A stretch of 64,000 nucleotides of DNA from Acinetobacter pittii ATCC 19004 = CIP 70.29 (GTDB lineage Bacteria; Pseudomonadota; Gammaproteobacteria; Pseudomonadales; Moraxellaceae), in the NCBI RefSeq assembly GCF_000369045.1, contig NZ_KB849790.1, forward strand, positions 748,030-812,029, given 5' to 3'. Both the position numbers and the translations under genes were made by a program. The notes beneath the pieces were generated by a model. It saw nothing but the letters and a program-made list of their open reading frames with translations. It ran no database searches and had not been told where the DNA came from. The first letter of the stretch is position 1. Every line of letters begins with the position of its first letter. Positions 55,934 through 64,000 of the stretch are shown here, piece after piece.

Positions 55934-56830
55934 ATGCAAAATCAAACTGCTTCAAACCTCCCCTCTACACAACTTGGAAAAGCACTGCTTTGTCTTATGA
56001 CGTCGGCATTATTGTTTTCCATTATGGGAGTGTGCATTCGTTTTGCTTCACAAACGGTGGACAATGCGACCGTCGTGTTTTTTAGAAATGCAGTAGGTTT
56101 ATTTATTTTTATTCCGATGCTCTTTAAACAGGGGCTAGATTTTATTAAAACCGATAAACTCTGGATGCATACTTGGCGAAGCATTGTCGGGCTAGCCGCT
56201 ATGTATGGTTTTTTCTATGCCATTGCGAACTTAAAACTATCGAACGCCATGGTTTTTAGTTATTCATCTCCTATCTTTATTCCACTGATTGCATGGCTTT
56301 TCTTAAAAGAAAAAATTACCAAGTCTATGATTTTTGCCGCTGTGATTGGGCTCATTGGAGTTTTATTTGTCGCTAAACCCGATCAAGGTCTATTTAACGC
56401 ATTATCTTTTATTGGCTTGGGTGCATGCTTTTTATCAGCAATGGCCTTTGTCACCGTAAGAGCTTTAACCAGTACAGAGCCACCTGAACGTATCGTTTTT
56501 TACTTCTGTGTTTTTGGTAGTTTAATTTCCTCTATTCCGATGTTTTGGCATTGGCGTATTTTCACTTGGCATGAATTAGCATTACTCATTGCCGCAGGAC
56601 TTTTAGCTAATATTAGTCAACTGTTTATGTCTTATGCCTACAGCTTAGCGCCGGCAGGACAAATTGGCCCAATGAATTACATTGCTATTATTTTTGCAGG
56701 AATTTGGGGATTTGTTTTTTGGCATGAATTACCGGATCTATTCAGTATTATCGGCATATTTATTATTTTATTTGCGATTTTGCTCTGTAATCCATTTTTG
56801 CAGAAAAAGCTACTTTCTCGATTTAAATAA
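55934..56830 (+). CDS. EamA/DMT family membrane transporter
   Basis: The 298-residue protein has about 10 transmembrane segments in two EamA repeats (about 20-145 and 160-290). FFRNAVGLFIFIP, FYAIANLKLSNAMVFSYSSPIFIPLIAWLFLKEKIT and LAPAGQIGPMNYIAIIFAGIWGFVFWHE are typical of RhaT/YdcZ-like drug and metabolite exporters. The substrate cannot be predicted. It has no clear ribosome binding site and is convergent with the AraC gene. Confidence 0.88.
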   Translation: MQNQTASNLPSTQLGKALLCLMTSALLFSIMGVCIRFASQTVDNATVVFFRNAVGLFIFIPMLFKQGLDFIKTDKLWMHTWRSIVGLAAMYGFFYAIANLKLSNAMVFSYSSPIFIPLIAWLFLKEKITKSMIFAAVIGLIGVLFVAKPDQGLFNALSFIGLGACFLSAMAFVTVRALTSTEPPERIVFYFCVFGSLISSIPMFWHWRIFTWHELALLIAAGLLANISQLFMSYAYSLAPAGQIGPMNYIAIIFAGIWGFVFWHELPDLFSIIGIFIILFAILLCNPFLQKKLLSRFK

Positions 56831-56845
56831 CAAACAAACTTTAAC

Positions 56846-57916
56846 CTAATTTAGGTACTGTATTCGATACTCATTTGGTGAAATGCCTGTCCAATGGCGA
56901 TAGGCTTTTCTAAAATTAGAAGTATCTGAAAAGCCAATTCTTTCGGCAATTTCATCTATGGTTAAAGTTGTTTCTCGCAAATATTCATCCGCAAGACGGC
57001 GCCGAGTCTCATCTAACAACTCTTGGTAAGTCAAATTAAACCCTGCCAAGCGTCGATGTAAGGTCCTCTTTGACATATGTAAGCGTTCGGCCATTTCTTG
57101 AGCCGATGGAAAAAGCCCTGTTCCATCCAATAATATTAGACGGATTGTTTTCACCAACTCAGGCTCCTCAAGTTCAGCAGCACCTAGCATCCGCTCACAA
57201 AACGATTTACACATATCAGCGGTAATCGGGTTGGCATTTGGGCAAGGCACATCGAGCCATTTTAAATCAAAGTGCCATTGCATCACCCCAGCATTAAACT
57301 GAACGGGACAATGAAAAATTTTTTCATATTCTTCTGCATAGTCAGGCGCTGGATAGGGCAACAAAAGCTTCTTCGCTTGAAATGGCCCTTCAAGCACCCG
57401 TTCAATTAAGGTTTGCATTGAGCTAAACCAAAACTCGCACACTAAAGGCAAAAGCTTGCCAAGTGTAATAATGTCATGCCCTTCAAAAACGGCAACATCA
57501 TCTCGAATATAAAAAGACTTCTTTAAAATAGGCCCCGCAAGCTTAATGTGTCGAATGCCAAGCTCTACCGCTTGTCTAAAATTACGTGAGGAATATAGCG
57601 CATAGCCATATACACCAAAATCTGACAGTCGCTGCTTTTGTCCTGCACGTAGTCCGATGAGCGGATCATGTGAAAAACGTTGAATATTTTGAAATAACTG
57701 AATTTTTTGAACTTGAGAAATATATAAAGAGGATTGATTCATCGCATCTGGCGAAATATTTGTGCCAGATAGAACATCTGATATTGAATGGCCTTGCAAA
57801 CCCATTTCATCAAATAAACTGGTCAAACCTAGCAAATATGTATTGGCACCTAAGGATGTATTATCATAATTTCCTTCGATAATAGCATTTGTATCTTTAT
57901 AAAGATTTTTAGGCAT
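56846..57916 (-). CDS. AraC family regulator
   Basis: The 356-residue protein has an arabinose-binding-like N-terminal domain (about 30-215) and a C-terminal AraC helix-turn-helix (about 255-350): AQEMAERLHMSKRTLHRRLAGFNLTYQELLDETRRRLADEYLRETTLTIDEIAERIGFSDTSNFRKAYRHWTGISPNEYR. It is divergent from the aldehyde dehydrogenase gene at 58046 and is its likely activator. It belongs to the same general class as the VirS-like protein at 17004. Confidence 0.9.
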   Translation of the reverse strand: MPKNLYKDTNAIIEGNYDNTSLGANTYLLGLTSLFDEMGLQGHSISDVLSGTNISPDAMNQSSLYISQVQKIQLFQNIQRFSHDPLIGLRAGQKQRLSDFGVYGYALYSSRNFRQAVELGIRHIKLAGPILKKSFYIRDDVAVFEGHDIITLGKLLPLVCEFWFSSMQTLIERVLEGPFQAKKLLLPYPAPDYAEEYEKIFHCPVQFNAGVMQWHFDLKWLDVPCPNANPITADMCKSFCERMLGAAELEEPELVKTIRLILLDGTGLFPSAQEMAERLHMSKRTLHRRLAGFNLTYQELLDETRRRLADEYLRETTLTIDEIAERIGFSDTSNFRKAYRHWTGISPNEYRIQYLN

Positions 57917-58045
57917 TTAACTCACACCATCCCTAGAGTGACATGCATAATGGCACTAAACTACCTCTTGTTGTCTCAATTTAACATCGACCATACAACG
58001 CTTCAAGCATAAAGTATGATAAGCAAAAGTATGGAAGGAATAATA

Positions 58046-59506
58046 ATGGAACAGTCCACCTTAAAAGAATATAGCGGCTCTGCCACTGAACATATGGAAC
58101 TTATTTTTTCCAAACAACGTGCCAATTTTGAGGCAGATCCCTATCCAAGTCTTGAAGCACGTCGCACAAAACTGCATCAACTTAAAAAACAAATTATCCG
58201 TTATCAAGATGCTTTAGCTGCCGCGATTAATTCCGATTTTAGTTCAAGATCACTTGATGAGTCTAAACTATTAGATTTGCTTGGCTCTGTGTTAGAAGCC
58301 GATCATGCGATTCATCATTTACGCCGCTGGATGCGTCCAAGTAAACGCCGTACCGAGCTTTTATTTTTATCAAACCGTTTAAGTGTGCAATACCAACCTA
58401 AAGGCGTGGTTGGTGTGATTGTACCTTGGAATTTCCCAGTTTATTTAGCACTTGGCCCACTCATTGCCGCATTAACTGCAGGCAACCGAGTCATGATTAA
58501 ACTCCCTGAAATTACACCAAATACCAATGCCATGCTAAGACGCATGCTTGCCGAAGTCTTTAACGAAGATGAAGTAGCCGTGTTTGGTGAAGAAATTACA
58601 GACCCAGCAAGATTTACCTCTTTGCCATTTAACCATATTGTATTTACAGGTTCTCCTGCCATTGGCAAAGTCGTCATGCGAGCTGCTGCTGAAAATCTAA
58701 CACCTGTTACACTTGAGTTAGGTGGCAAATCACCGGCCATTGTGAGCCGTAATTACCCACTTGCCGATGCGGCAAAACGTATTACCCATGGCAAAGCAAC
58801 TAATAGTGGTCAAATCTGTGTAGCGCCTGACTACGCGTTGGTTCCCAAAGAAAGTATTGATGAATTTGTTGAAGCTGCGAAATCAAGCTTTATAAAAATG
58901 TTTGGTCAAAACATTGAAAATAATGAGAATTACACATCCATTGTGAACGGCCGCCATTTAAAACGTATTCAAGATATTTTGACCGATGCGCAAGAAAAAG
59001 GTGCCCTTATTATTCCTTGCGATACTTATAGCTTTGACCAACAAGGTCGCAGGATGCCTGTGCACATTGTGCTGAATTGCACGCCAGACATGCGGATTAT
59101 GAAAGAAGAACTCTTTGGCCCTATTTTACCTGTGGTGGCTTATGATTCTTTAGATGATGCGATTACCTATGTGAAATCGGACGAACGGCCTTTAGCCCTT
59201 TATTGCTTTACGCATAGTTCAATAGAACGTGATCGTATTTTGCGTGAGACTCATTCGGGTGGTGTGACCATCAATGATTGGGGTTGGCATGTAGTTAACC
59301 ATGATGGTCCTTTCGGTGGTATCGGCAACTCAGGCATGGGGTCATATCATGGTGAGGAAGGTTTCCGCGAACTTTCACATGCTAAAACAGTTTTTATTCG
59401 TCATCGGTTTTTCCCGACTCAGCTTTTCCACCCTCCTTATGGAACATTCCTTCAAAAATTAGCGATTCGCTTTTTCTTGAAAAAAGGCGATCCAAGTATT
59501 AAATAA
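58046..59506 (+). CDS. Coniferyl-aldehyde-dehydrogenase-like enzyme
   Basis: This 486-residue class 3-type aldehyde dehydrogenase is similar to bacterial coniferyl aldehyde dehydrogenase (CalB), which makes ferulate. It has VIVPWNFPVYLALGPLIAALTAGN, the LELGGKSPA motif with the catalytic Glu, ATNSGQICVAPDYALVP with the catalytic Cys and a C-terminal QLFHPPYGTFLQKLAIRFFLKKG. Ferulate formed this way would enter the hca pathway, but fatty aldehydes are also possible substrates. AAGGA precedes the ATG at 58046. Confidence 0.82.
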   Translation: MEQSTLKEYSGSATEHMELIFSKQRANFEADPYPSLEARRTKLHQLKKQIIRYQDALAAAINSDFSSRSLDESKLLDLLGSVLEADHAIHHLRRWMRPSKRRTELLFLSNRLSVQYQPKGVVGVIVPWNFPVYLALGPLIAALTAGNRVMIKLPEITPNTNAMLRRMLAEVFNEDEVAVFGEEITDPARFTSLPFNHIVFTGSPAIGKVVMRAAAENLTPVTLELGGKSPAIVSRNYPLADAAKRITHGKATNSGQICVAPDYALVPKESIDEFVEAAKSSFIKMFGQNIENNENYTSIVNGRHLKRIQDILTDAQEKGALIIPCDTYSFDQQGRRMPVHIVLNCTPDMRIMKEELFGPILPVVAYDSLDDAITYVKSDERPLALYCFTHSSIERDRILRETHSGGVTINDWGWHVVNHDGPFGGIGNSGMGSYHGEEGFRELSHAKTVFIRHRFFPTQLFHPPYGTFLQKLAIRFFLKKGDPSIK

Positions 59507-59518
59507 AGAATATAAAAG

Positions 59519-59541
59519 AAAGCCTCGTAATGAGGCTTTTT
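59519..59541 (+). terminator. Terminator of the aldehyde dehydrogenase gene
   Basis: 8-bp stem AAAGCCTC/GAGGCTTT with a 5-base loop and a T run. Confidence 0.88.
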
Positions 59542-59682
59542 GGTTAATTATAGAATTGATTAATGCAATAGAGTTATATCCCAATTACTTATAGACCAAT
59601 TCAGAATTTTTAGTACCAAAACCTAGTATGAGTAATAGCTATACTGTTCCTATTACAGTAGTCAATAAAATGGTACATAATT

Positions 59683-59712
59683 AAAAAAAGCTTGGATTAC
59701 CAAGCTTTTTTT
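59683..59712. terminator. Terminator of the cdi immunity gene
   Basis: Stem AAAAAAAGCTTGG with its complement around 4 bases, A and T runs on both sides, 58 bases after the immunity gene stop on the minus strand. Confidence 0.9.
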
Positions 59713-59770
59713 AATACTAATAAAATATCTATATTTAAATAAATAATTGTCTACAACTAATCATCAAAGT

Positions 59771-60661
59771 TTATTGACTGTCATTTTTAAAAACAATATA
59801 AATCCAATTACCATTCACTTTACCTCGATATGCTCCATCAGCTTTTGCCAAATGTGCTGCTAAAGCAGTAAAGTTCCATGCTTCTTCTTCACTACAATAA
59901 ACTAATTGTTGTTGTAACTCAGCAATTTCATATTGTTCTCCGTACTTTTTAACAATTAAAGCCACTTCTTGCAGATCCTGTGGAATAGAAGGATGTTCCC
60001 ATGCCCACATAAATGTTTGGTTTCTCTCATCATAAGTTCCTATCACATTAATTTCAAAAAACTCTTGTCGATCACCAATATTAAATGTTATGCCCCCTAT
60101 AACAAGATCAATATCCCACTCATCTACAATATTCATACCCCAATCATTTGATGCTTTTAAAGTCTTTAGCTCTAACTCTTTACGACATGCTAGATAAATA
60201 GATTGAATATTTAAGCTTTTGACACCATCTTGATATGTATTCGACTGAGTATTACTATCTGTTAAGGTTTCTTTTTTAATTTCTTCTTCAAGGTCAATCG
60301 TAGGATTACCCTCATACCATTCAGGTATTCTTGGATTATACTCAACTTTTATTTCTCCATCAAAATGCAAAGTAAAAGTAATACCCCAAATTATTTCTTT
60401 TGTTCTTATATAATTCTCTTTCTGAATTTCAATAGCCCTATCACACAAACTACTAGAAATACTATTAAAGGGATCTTCTCCATCTGCATATATATCCCCT
60501 GTTTCATCTATATTTCCATCAAAAACAATAAATTGCTCAAACTTAGAAGAGTGAATAAACATGCCAATTTTTGTAACAATTGAATCCCATGGCCTATTTT
60601 TAACAAAAATTAAAGATTGCTTTTTAAATAATTCTATATCGGAACTTAATAATTTGTACAT
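59771..60661 (-). CDS. CDI immunity protein with YezG-like and DUF6882-like parts
   Basis: The 296-residue acidic protein has two regions. Residues 1-110 or so look like the YezG family (WDSIVTKIGMFIHSSKFEQFIVFDG), which neutralises nuclease toxins such as B. subtilis YeeF. Residues 165-290 look like DUF6882 (DRQEFFEINVIGTYDERNQTFMWAWEHPSIPQDLQEVALIVKKYG, LAAHLAKADGAYRG), a domain often found with toxin systems. A Ser/Thr/Gln-rich linker joins them. The gene is 14 bases after the cdiA stop, as is usual for an immunity gene. Assignment of both domains is from memory of the families, without a search. Confidence 0.8.
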   Translation of the reverse strand: MYKLLSSDIELFKKQSLIFVKNRPWDSIVTKIGMFIHSSKFEQFIVFDGNIDETGDIYADGEDPFNSISSSLCDRAIEIQKENYIRTKEIIWGITFTLHFDGEIKVEYNPRIPEWYEGNPTIDLEEEIKKETLTDSNTQSNTYQDGVKSLNIQSIYLACRKELELKTLKASNDWGMNIVDEWDIDLVIGGITFNIGDRQEFFEINVIGTYDERNQTFMWAWEHPSIPQDLQEVALIVKKYGEQYEIAELQQQLVYCSEEEAWNFTALAAHLAKADGAYRGKVNGNWIYIVFKNDSQ

Positions 60662-60675
60662 TCATTTAATCCCTA

Positions 60676-63600
60676 TTACTGTGAAAATTGATAATTAGTG
60701 GATTTTCCATTAATAGTAGCAGTTACTATAAATTTATTAGGTCTACTACTGCCAGTGGGATAACCTACTGCAACTTTCATATTTACATCCTTGCCTAGTT
60801 TAACCGCATTTGCTAACTCACTTTCCATAGCTTTCCAACTACCGTTATTTAATGTTTTGGCCATAGGAACTAAATTAATACGATCCCCTGAACCACCAAG
60901 AGATGCAGCTATTAAATGCCCTCCTTGATCTCCTGAAATACCACTTTTACCAGCAATACTTTGTTGATAATTATTTCGATCCATTAAAATATTTCTTAAA
61001 TTGGCAGTAACCTCTTTAACATTCCCGCTATTATCGGTAACGTATGCAGCACCATTAGGTAACAAATAAGCTGAATTTGCTTCAAGCTTCCCATTGGCTT
61101 GCTTAGCCCAGCCACCTTTTGCTCCCACATCTATTTGATGAATTTTTTTAACATCCCCCCGATTTGCAAGTTCCTCTATTTTTTTATCATCAAAAAATTG
61201 ACCGTTTTTAATATTTGGTAAACGCTTCGCAATAGTATTCCTATCTTTAAGAAGATCCTGAACAATCTTGACATCTTTTTTATCAATTCCAGTTGCAAGA
61301 TCAATTAATGCCCAAGTTCTTTCAAGAGGAGTTGAACCAGCACTAAATGCTGTTTTAAAAGAATTCAACATATCTTGATATTCACCTGTAGCAGTATCTT
61401 TTAAAATATCCTTCCAAACATTGGTATCATTTAAGTTCTTGCCAGCTTTTTGTAATTCAGTAGCTTTTTTAAAAATCTTATAGGCAGCTTTACCAGTAGA
61501 TGAAAGTACTTTACCCCAATTGTTTTCTATAGCAGTTGATGCGGATTGCGAAGCAACAGTTACATCATATCCTGCTGAAGCAGCAACTACACCCGAAATC
61601 AATTGGCCAACATTTCTAACTTTATTTAGCTGAGCTTGACTATAATCTCCGTCATTTTCAGGTTCCATATCAAACGATCCAGCAACCATTTCCCCAACTA
61701 CCGCCCCAATCGCTCCAGCTTCGCATTTTTCTTGTAATGAACTAGCAATACAACCAGCTGCAGCATGAGCTAGTTTATGCAAAATTTGGTCAGAAAGTTC
61801 TTTACTACCAAGATCAAGATTTTCACCAATTTCTCCAGCTAAAGAACCTTGTAATGCTACACTCAATCCTGCCACAAGACTTGCACTTAATTTTTCACTT
61901 AGACTACCTCCATTAACTGCCGTATCAACACTAGCACTAACAGTAGAATTAACTAAAGCTTGTCCCACTCTACCTGATAAATTTGTAAAGAATTCTCCAG
62001 ACTTAGTAGTTTCCTGCAAAGCTTTCATCTGATCAATTGATGCAATTTTACTTAAAACTCCTGCTGTAACAACAGATGTTGCTAAACTCTTAATTGAATC
62101 TTTACTTCCTAAATCTTTAAGCGTCTTACCAATATCTCCACCATTATTAATTAAACTAACGCCTGCTTGAGTTGCTAAACTTGTAATAGCAGCATTTGCC
62201 ATAGCACCAAGTGTAGAAACACCTGTAATTGTGGTTACACCTCCAACTGTTGCTGTTGTAACGCCTGCTGAACCAATCATACTTGCGCCCAAACCAACAG
62301 TAGTTCCACTTGCTGCTGTTCCGCCAGCAGCACCTGCAGCTGCAGCCGTTCCTGTGCCCATAGTTACAATCGTTATAATAATCACAATAATTGCAGCACC
62401 TGCAGCTGTAAGACCTTGCTGTTTATAGTCCCAATCTTTTTGAGTTAATAAAACTTTTTGCCAATCTACATCTTTTCGATTAACAAACTCTTTTAAATAT
62501 TCATTTCCCGGTTGCTTAGCTAAATCAAGAATCGCATCACGTAGCTCTACCTTATTAGTATCTTTTTCACTAATTGGAACTTGCACACTCAAACCACCAG
62601 CAGCTTTAAAGGTAGGTAAAACTGGACCGTTAAAACTTGGTAATTGAGCGGTTTCAGTAATAGAACCTTTATCTTGCATTGACTGCCAAGCTAATGAGCT
62701 TTTTTCTTTTTTTAAGAGCTCTGTAATAGATGTCTTTGCTGCTATTAACTCAAGTGTTCCTCCAGTTTCAATCGTTGCATTTTTTAAATAATCAAACTCT
62801 GTTCCCACAAGTTTCGTCTTATCAACCGCTTGCGTATTAATATAATCTGCTTTTAAATTTGCAGGTAATTCACTAATCTGAGTTCGTGTTGTATTAGTAG
62901 TAGTTTTTGATGAACCTAAAAGTGAGATAAGTTTAGAATATGAGGTTTTCTTTGTAACATCTACTGTACTGCTAGAAGATTCTTCCACAGTGTAAAAGTT
63001 AAGATTTCCCCCCGATTTAATCGAAATTGTTCCACCCTCAGCAGTAAAACGTCCAGAATAAATATCAATATTATTATCTGGAGTTTTAACATTCACTGAC
63101 GTATCTAGTTTCTTCGTTTCAATAGAAATATTCTTTGCAGAAATATCAACTGAAGCTGCATTTGTGTCATTATTTTCAGAAACAGTCGTAATATACTTTT
63201 TCTTTAAACCACCCCATGATTTTTTCTTTTCAGTCGTAGTGGTCAGGTCATAGCTTTGCTCAATAGCTGCATCAAATAAAATACTTTTATTTGATTCTAT
63301 TTTTACGTCACCATTTTTTGAAGTAATACCAGTAGCTTGTAAAACCAAGTTATCATCTTTAGTTTTTCCTACTGTTCTTATGTTAACCCCTTTGTCACCA
63401 TTAATAATGGTAGGACTGACTAGTGTTCGGAAACTATAATTTCCTTCACTCTCAGTACCTTTTTCATAAAAATCTGTATGACCATCAATAATAATACTTG
63501 CATTTAATGATTTTGGTGGCTGATTAGCTCCACTACTAATTGAAGACTTATACTGTTCAGCTAAGACTCCACTTGCTTCTAAATTCACCTGTCCCATTTG

Positions 63601-64000
63601 AGCAGAAATATTTCCTCCACTAATAGATAAACCTTTAACAGAAGTAATATTTATATTCCCTGATTTTGAATTTAACTTAGCTTCAGCATGTTCTGATCCT
63701 TCTACATTCGAATCAAACATCTTTTTTAATATTTCAGCATCATTTAATGACTTTTCATTTAACTCTATAGCCTCTAATAAAGTACTATACTTACTTAAAT
63801 TTTTTTCAATTTTATTTGATTCTTCTATCAAATGCATTGCGAAATCATGATTTCCACTAAATTCTACCAGTTGAGCATATCCCCTCATGCTCTTCATTGT
63901 GCCTATATCTTTTGTATAAGCTTGATATTCTTCTGATGTTTTTAAGCTCTCCAGCGTAGTTTTAATATTATTAAAGTCATCGATTGAGTTTTGGGAATAT
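60676..64000 (-). CDS. cdiA: CdiA-like contact-dependent inhibition effector, C-terminal part (partial at window end)
   Basis: The reading frame is open to the last base, so the N-terminal part lies outside; at least 1,107 residues are visible. The N-terminal half (to about residue 480 from the first visible ATG at 63897) has filamentous-haemagglutinin-like repeats (INITSVKGLSISGGNISAQMG). Next comes a small, hydrophobic Ala/Gly-rich pretoxin segment (about 495-560). The boundary motif is IENN (residues 790-793 by that count), a variant of VENN. The last 280 residues end in a probable DNA/RNA nuclease (GDQGGHLIAASLGGSGDRINLVP, with the His-Asn pattern of Endonuclea_NS_2). These proteins are delivered to neighbouring cells on contact. 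The immunity gene follows directly. Confidence 0.88.
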   Translation of the reverse strand, partial: YSQNSIDDFNNIKTTLESLKTSEEYQAYTKDIGTMKSMRGYAQLVEFSGNHDFAMHLIEESNKIEKNLSKYSTLLEAIELNEKSLNDAEILKKMFDSNVEGSEHAEAKLNSKSGNINITSVKGLSISGGNISAQMGQVNLEASGVLAEQYKSSISSGANQPPKSLNASIIIDGHTDFYEKGTESEGNYSFRTLVSPTIINGDKGVNIRTVGKTKDDNLVLQATGITSKNGDVKIESNKSILFDAAIEQSYDLTTTTEKKKSWGGLKKKYITTVSENNDTNAASVDISAKNISIETKKLDTSVNVKTPDNNIDIYSGRFTAEGGTISIKSGGNLNFYTVEESSSSTVDVTKKTSYSKLISLLGSSKTTTNTTRTQISELPANLKADYINTQAVDKTKLVGTEFDYLKNATIETGGTLELIAAKTSITELLKKEKSSLAWQSMQDKGSITETAQLPSFNGPVLPTFKAAGGLSVQVPISEKDTNKVELRDAILDLAKQPGNEYLKEFVNRKDVDWQKVLLTQKDWDYKQQGLTAAGAAIIVIIITIVTMGTGTAAAAGAAGGTAASGTTVGLGASMIGSAGVTTATVGGVTTITGVSTLGAMANAAITSLATQAGVSLINNGGDIGKTLKDLGSKDSIKSLATSVVTAGVLSKIASIDQMKALQETTKSGEFFTNLSGRVGQALVNSTVSASVDTAVNGGSLSEKLSASLVAGLSVALQGSLAGEIGENLDLGSKELSDQILHKLAHAAAGCIASSLQEKCEAGAIGAVVGEMVAGSFDMEPENDGDYSQAQLNKVRNVGQLISGVVAASAGYDVTVASQSASTAIENNWGKVLSSTGKAAYKIFKKATELQKAGKNLNDTNVWKDILKDTATGEYQDMLNSFKTAFSAGSTPLERTWALIDLATGIDKKDVKIVQDLLKDRNTIAKRLPNIKNGQFFDDKKIEELANRGDVKKIHQIDVGAKGGWAKQANGKLEANSAYLLPNGAAYVTDNSGNVKEVTANLRNILMDRNNYQQSIAGKSGISGDQGGHLIAASLGGSGDRINLVPMAKTLNNGSWKAMESELANAVKLGKDVNMKVAVGYPTGSSRPNKFIVTATINGKSTNYQFSQ

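Noticed and set aside
62231..62428. Ala/Pro/Val-rich ORF antisense to cdiA
   Set aside because: It mirrors the low-complexity Ala/Gly pretoxin segment on the other strand.

Overview
This window is chromosomal DNA of an Acinetobacter, most likely a member of the A. calcoaceticus-baumannii complex. The reasons are the AT-rich composition, the lysC-csrA junction, and a block of vanillate (van), hydroxycinnamate (hca) and glucarate/galactarate genes of the kind known from Acinetobacter. The species assignment is inference, because no database search was possible.

Layout. Positions 1-7.3 kb hold housekeeping genes: the 3' end of lysC, csrA, rnhB, a small lipoprotein, a cytochrome b561, an adenine/adenosine deaminase with a purine permease, and a pirin. 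Positions 7.3-12.9 kb hold a TetR regulator divergent from a ferritin-like putative hydrolase, an SDR and a flavin monooxygenase (FMO), followed by a methyltransferase. Positions 12.9-17 kb hold an L-tartrate dehydratase locus (LysR regulator, MFS transporter, ttdA, ttdB). Positions 17-23.2 kb hold an AraC regulator divergent from FMO, SDR, alpha/beta hydrolase and GMC oxidoreductase genes, an arrangement resembling the mycobacterial virS/mymA locus. An OsmC-YcaO fusion gene follows.

Positions 25.7-35.6 kb hold a vanillate locus: porin and MFS transporter (vanP/vanK-like), vanA, vanB and vanR. Inserted in it is a three-gene operon of a secreted Cys-type arylsulfatase, a lipoprotein formylglycine-generating enzyme and an OprD-like porin. 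Four GGATCC-centred palindromes, matching the VanR operator core known from other bacteria, lie in the two intergenic regions that flank this operon. The sequence therefore suggests that desulfation of aryl sulfates in the periplasm is wired into vanillate catabolism. I consider this the most interesting feature of the window.

Positions 35.7-47.4 kb hold the hca cluster: MarR regulator, transporter, hydratase-lyase, vanillin-type dehydrogenase, CoA ligase, acyl-CoA dehydrogenase, porin, a DUF3237 protein, a thioesterase and a chlorogenate/feruloyl esterase. It converts ferulate-type acids to vanillate-type acids, which VanAB then demethylates. Positions 47.5-55.8 kb hold a D-glucarate/D-galactarate pathway (GntR regulator, ketoglutarate semialdehyde dehydrogenase, KdgD, GudD, transporter, GarD). 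Positions 55.9-59.5 kb hold a DMT exporter, an AraC regulator and a coniferyl-aldehyde-dehydrogenase-like enzyme. The window ends inside a contact-dependent-inhibition type CdiA gene (its C-terminal 1100 or so residues, with a predicted nuclease toxin) and its two-domain immunity gene.

Most transcription units end in clear intrinsic terminators. No tRNA, rRNA, insertion sequence or CRISPR array was seen.
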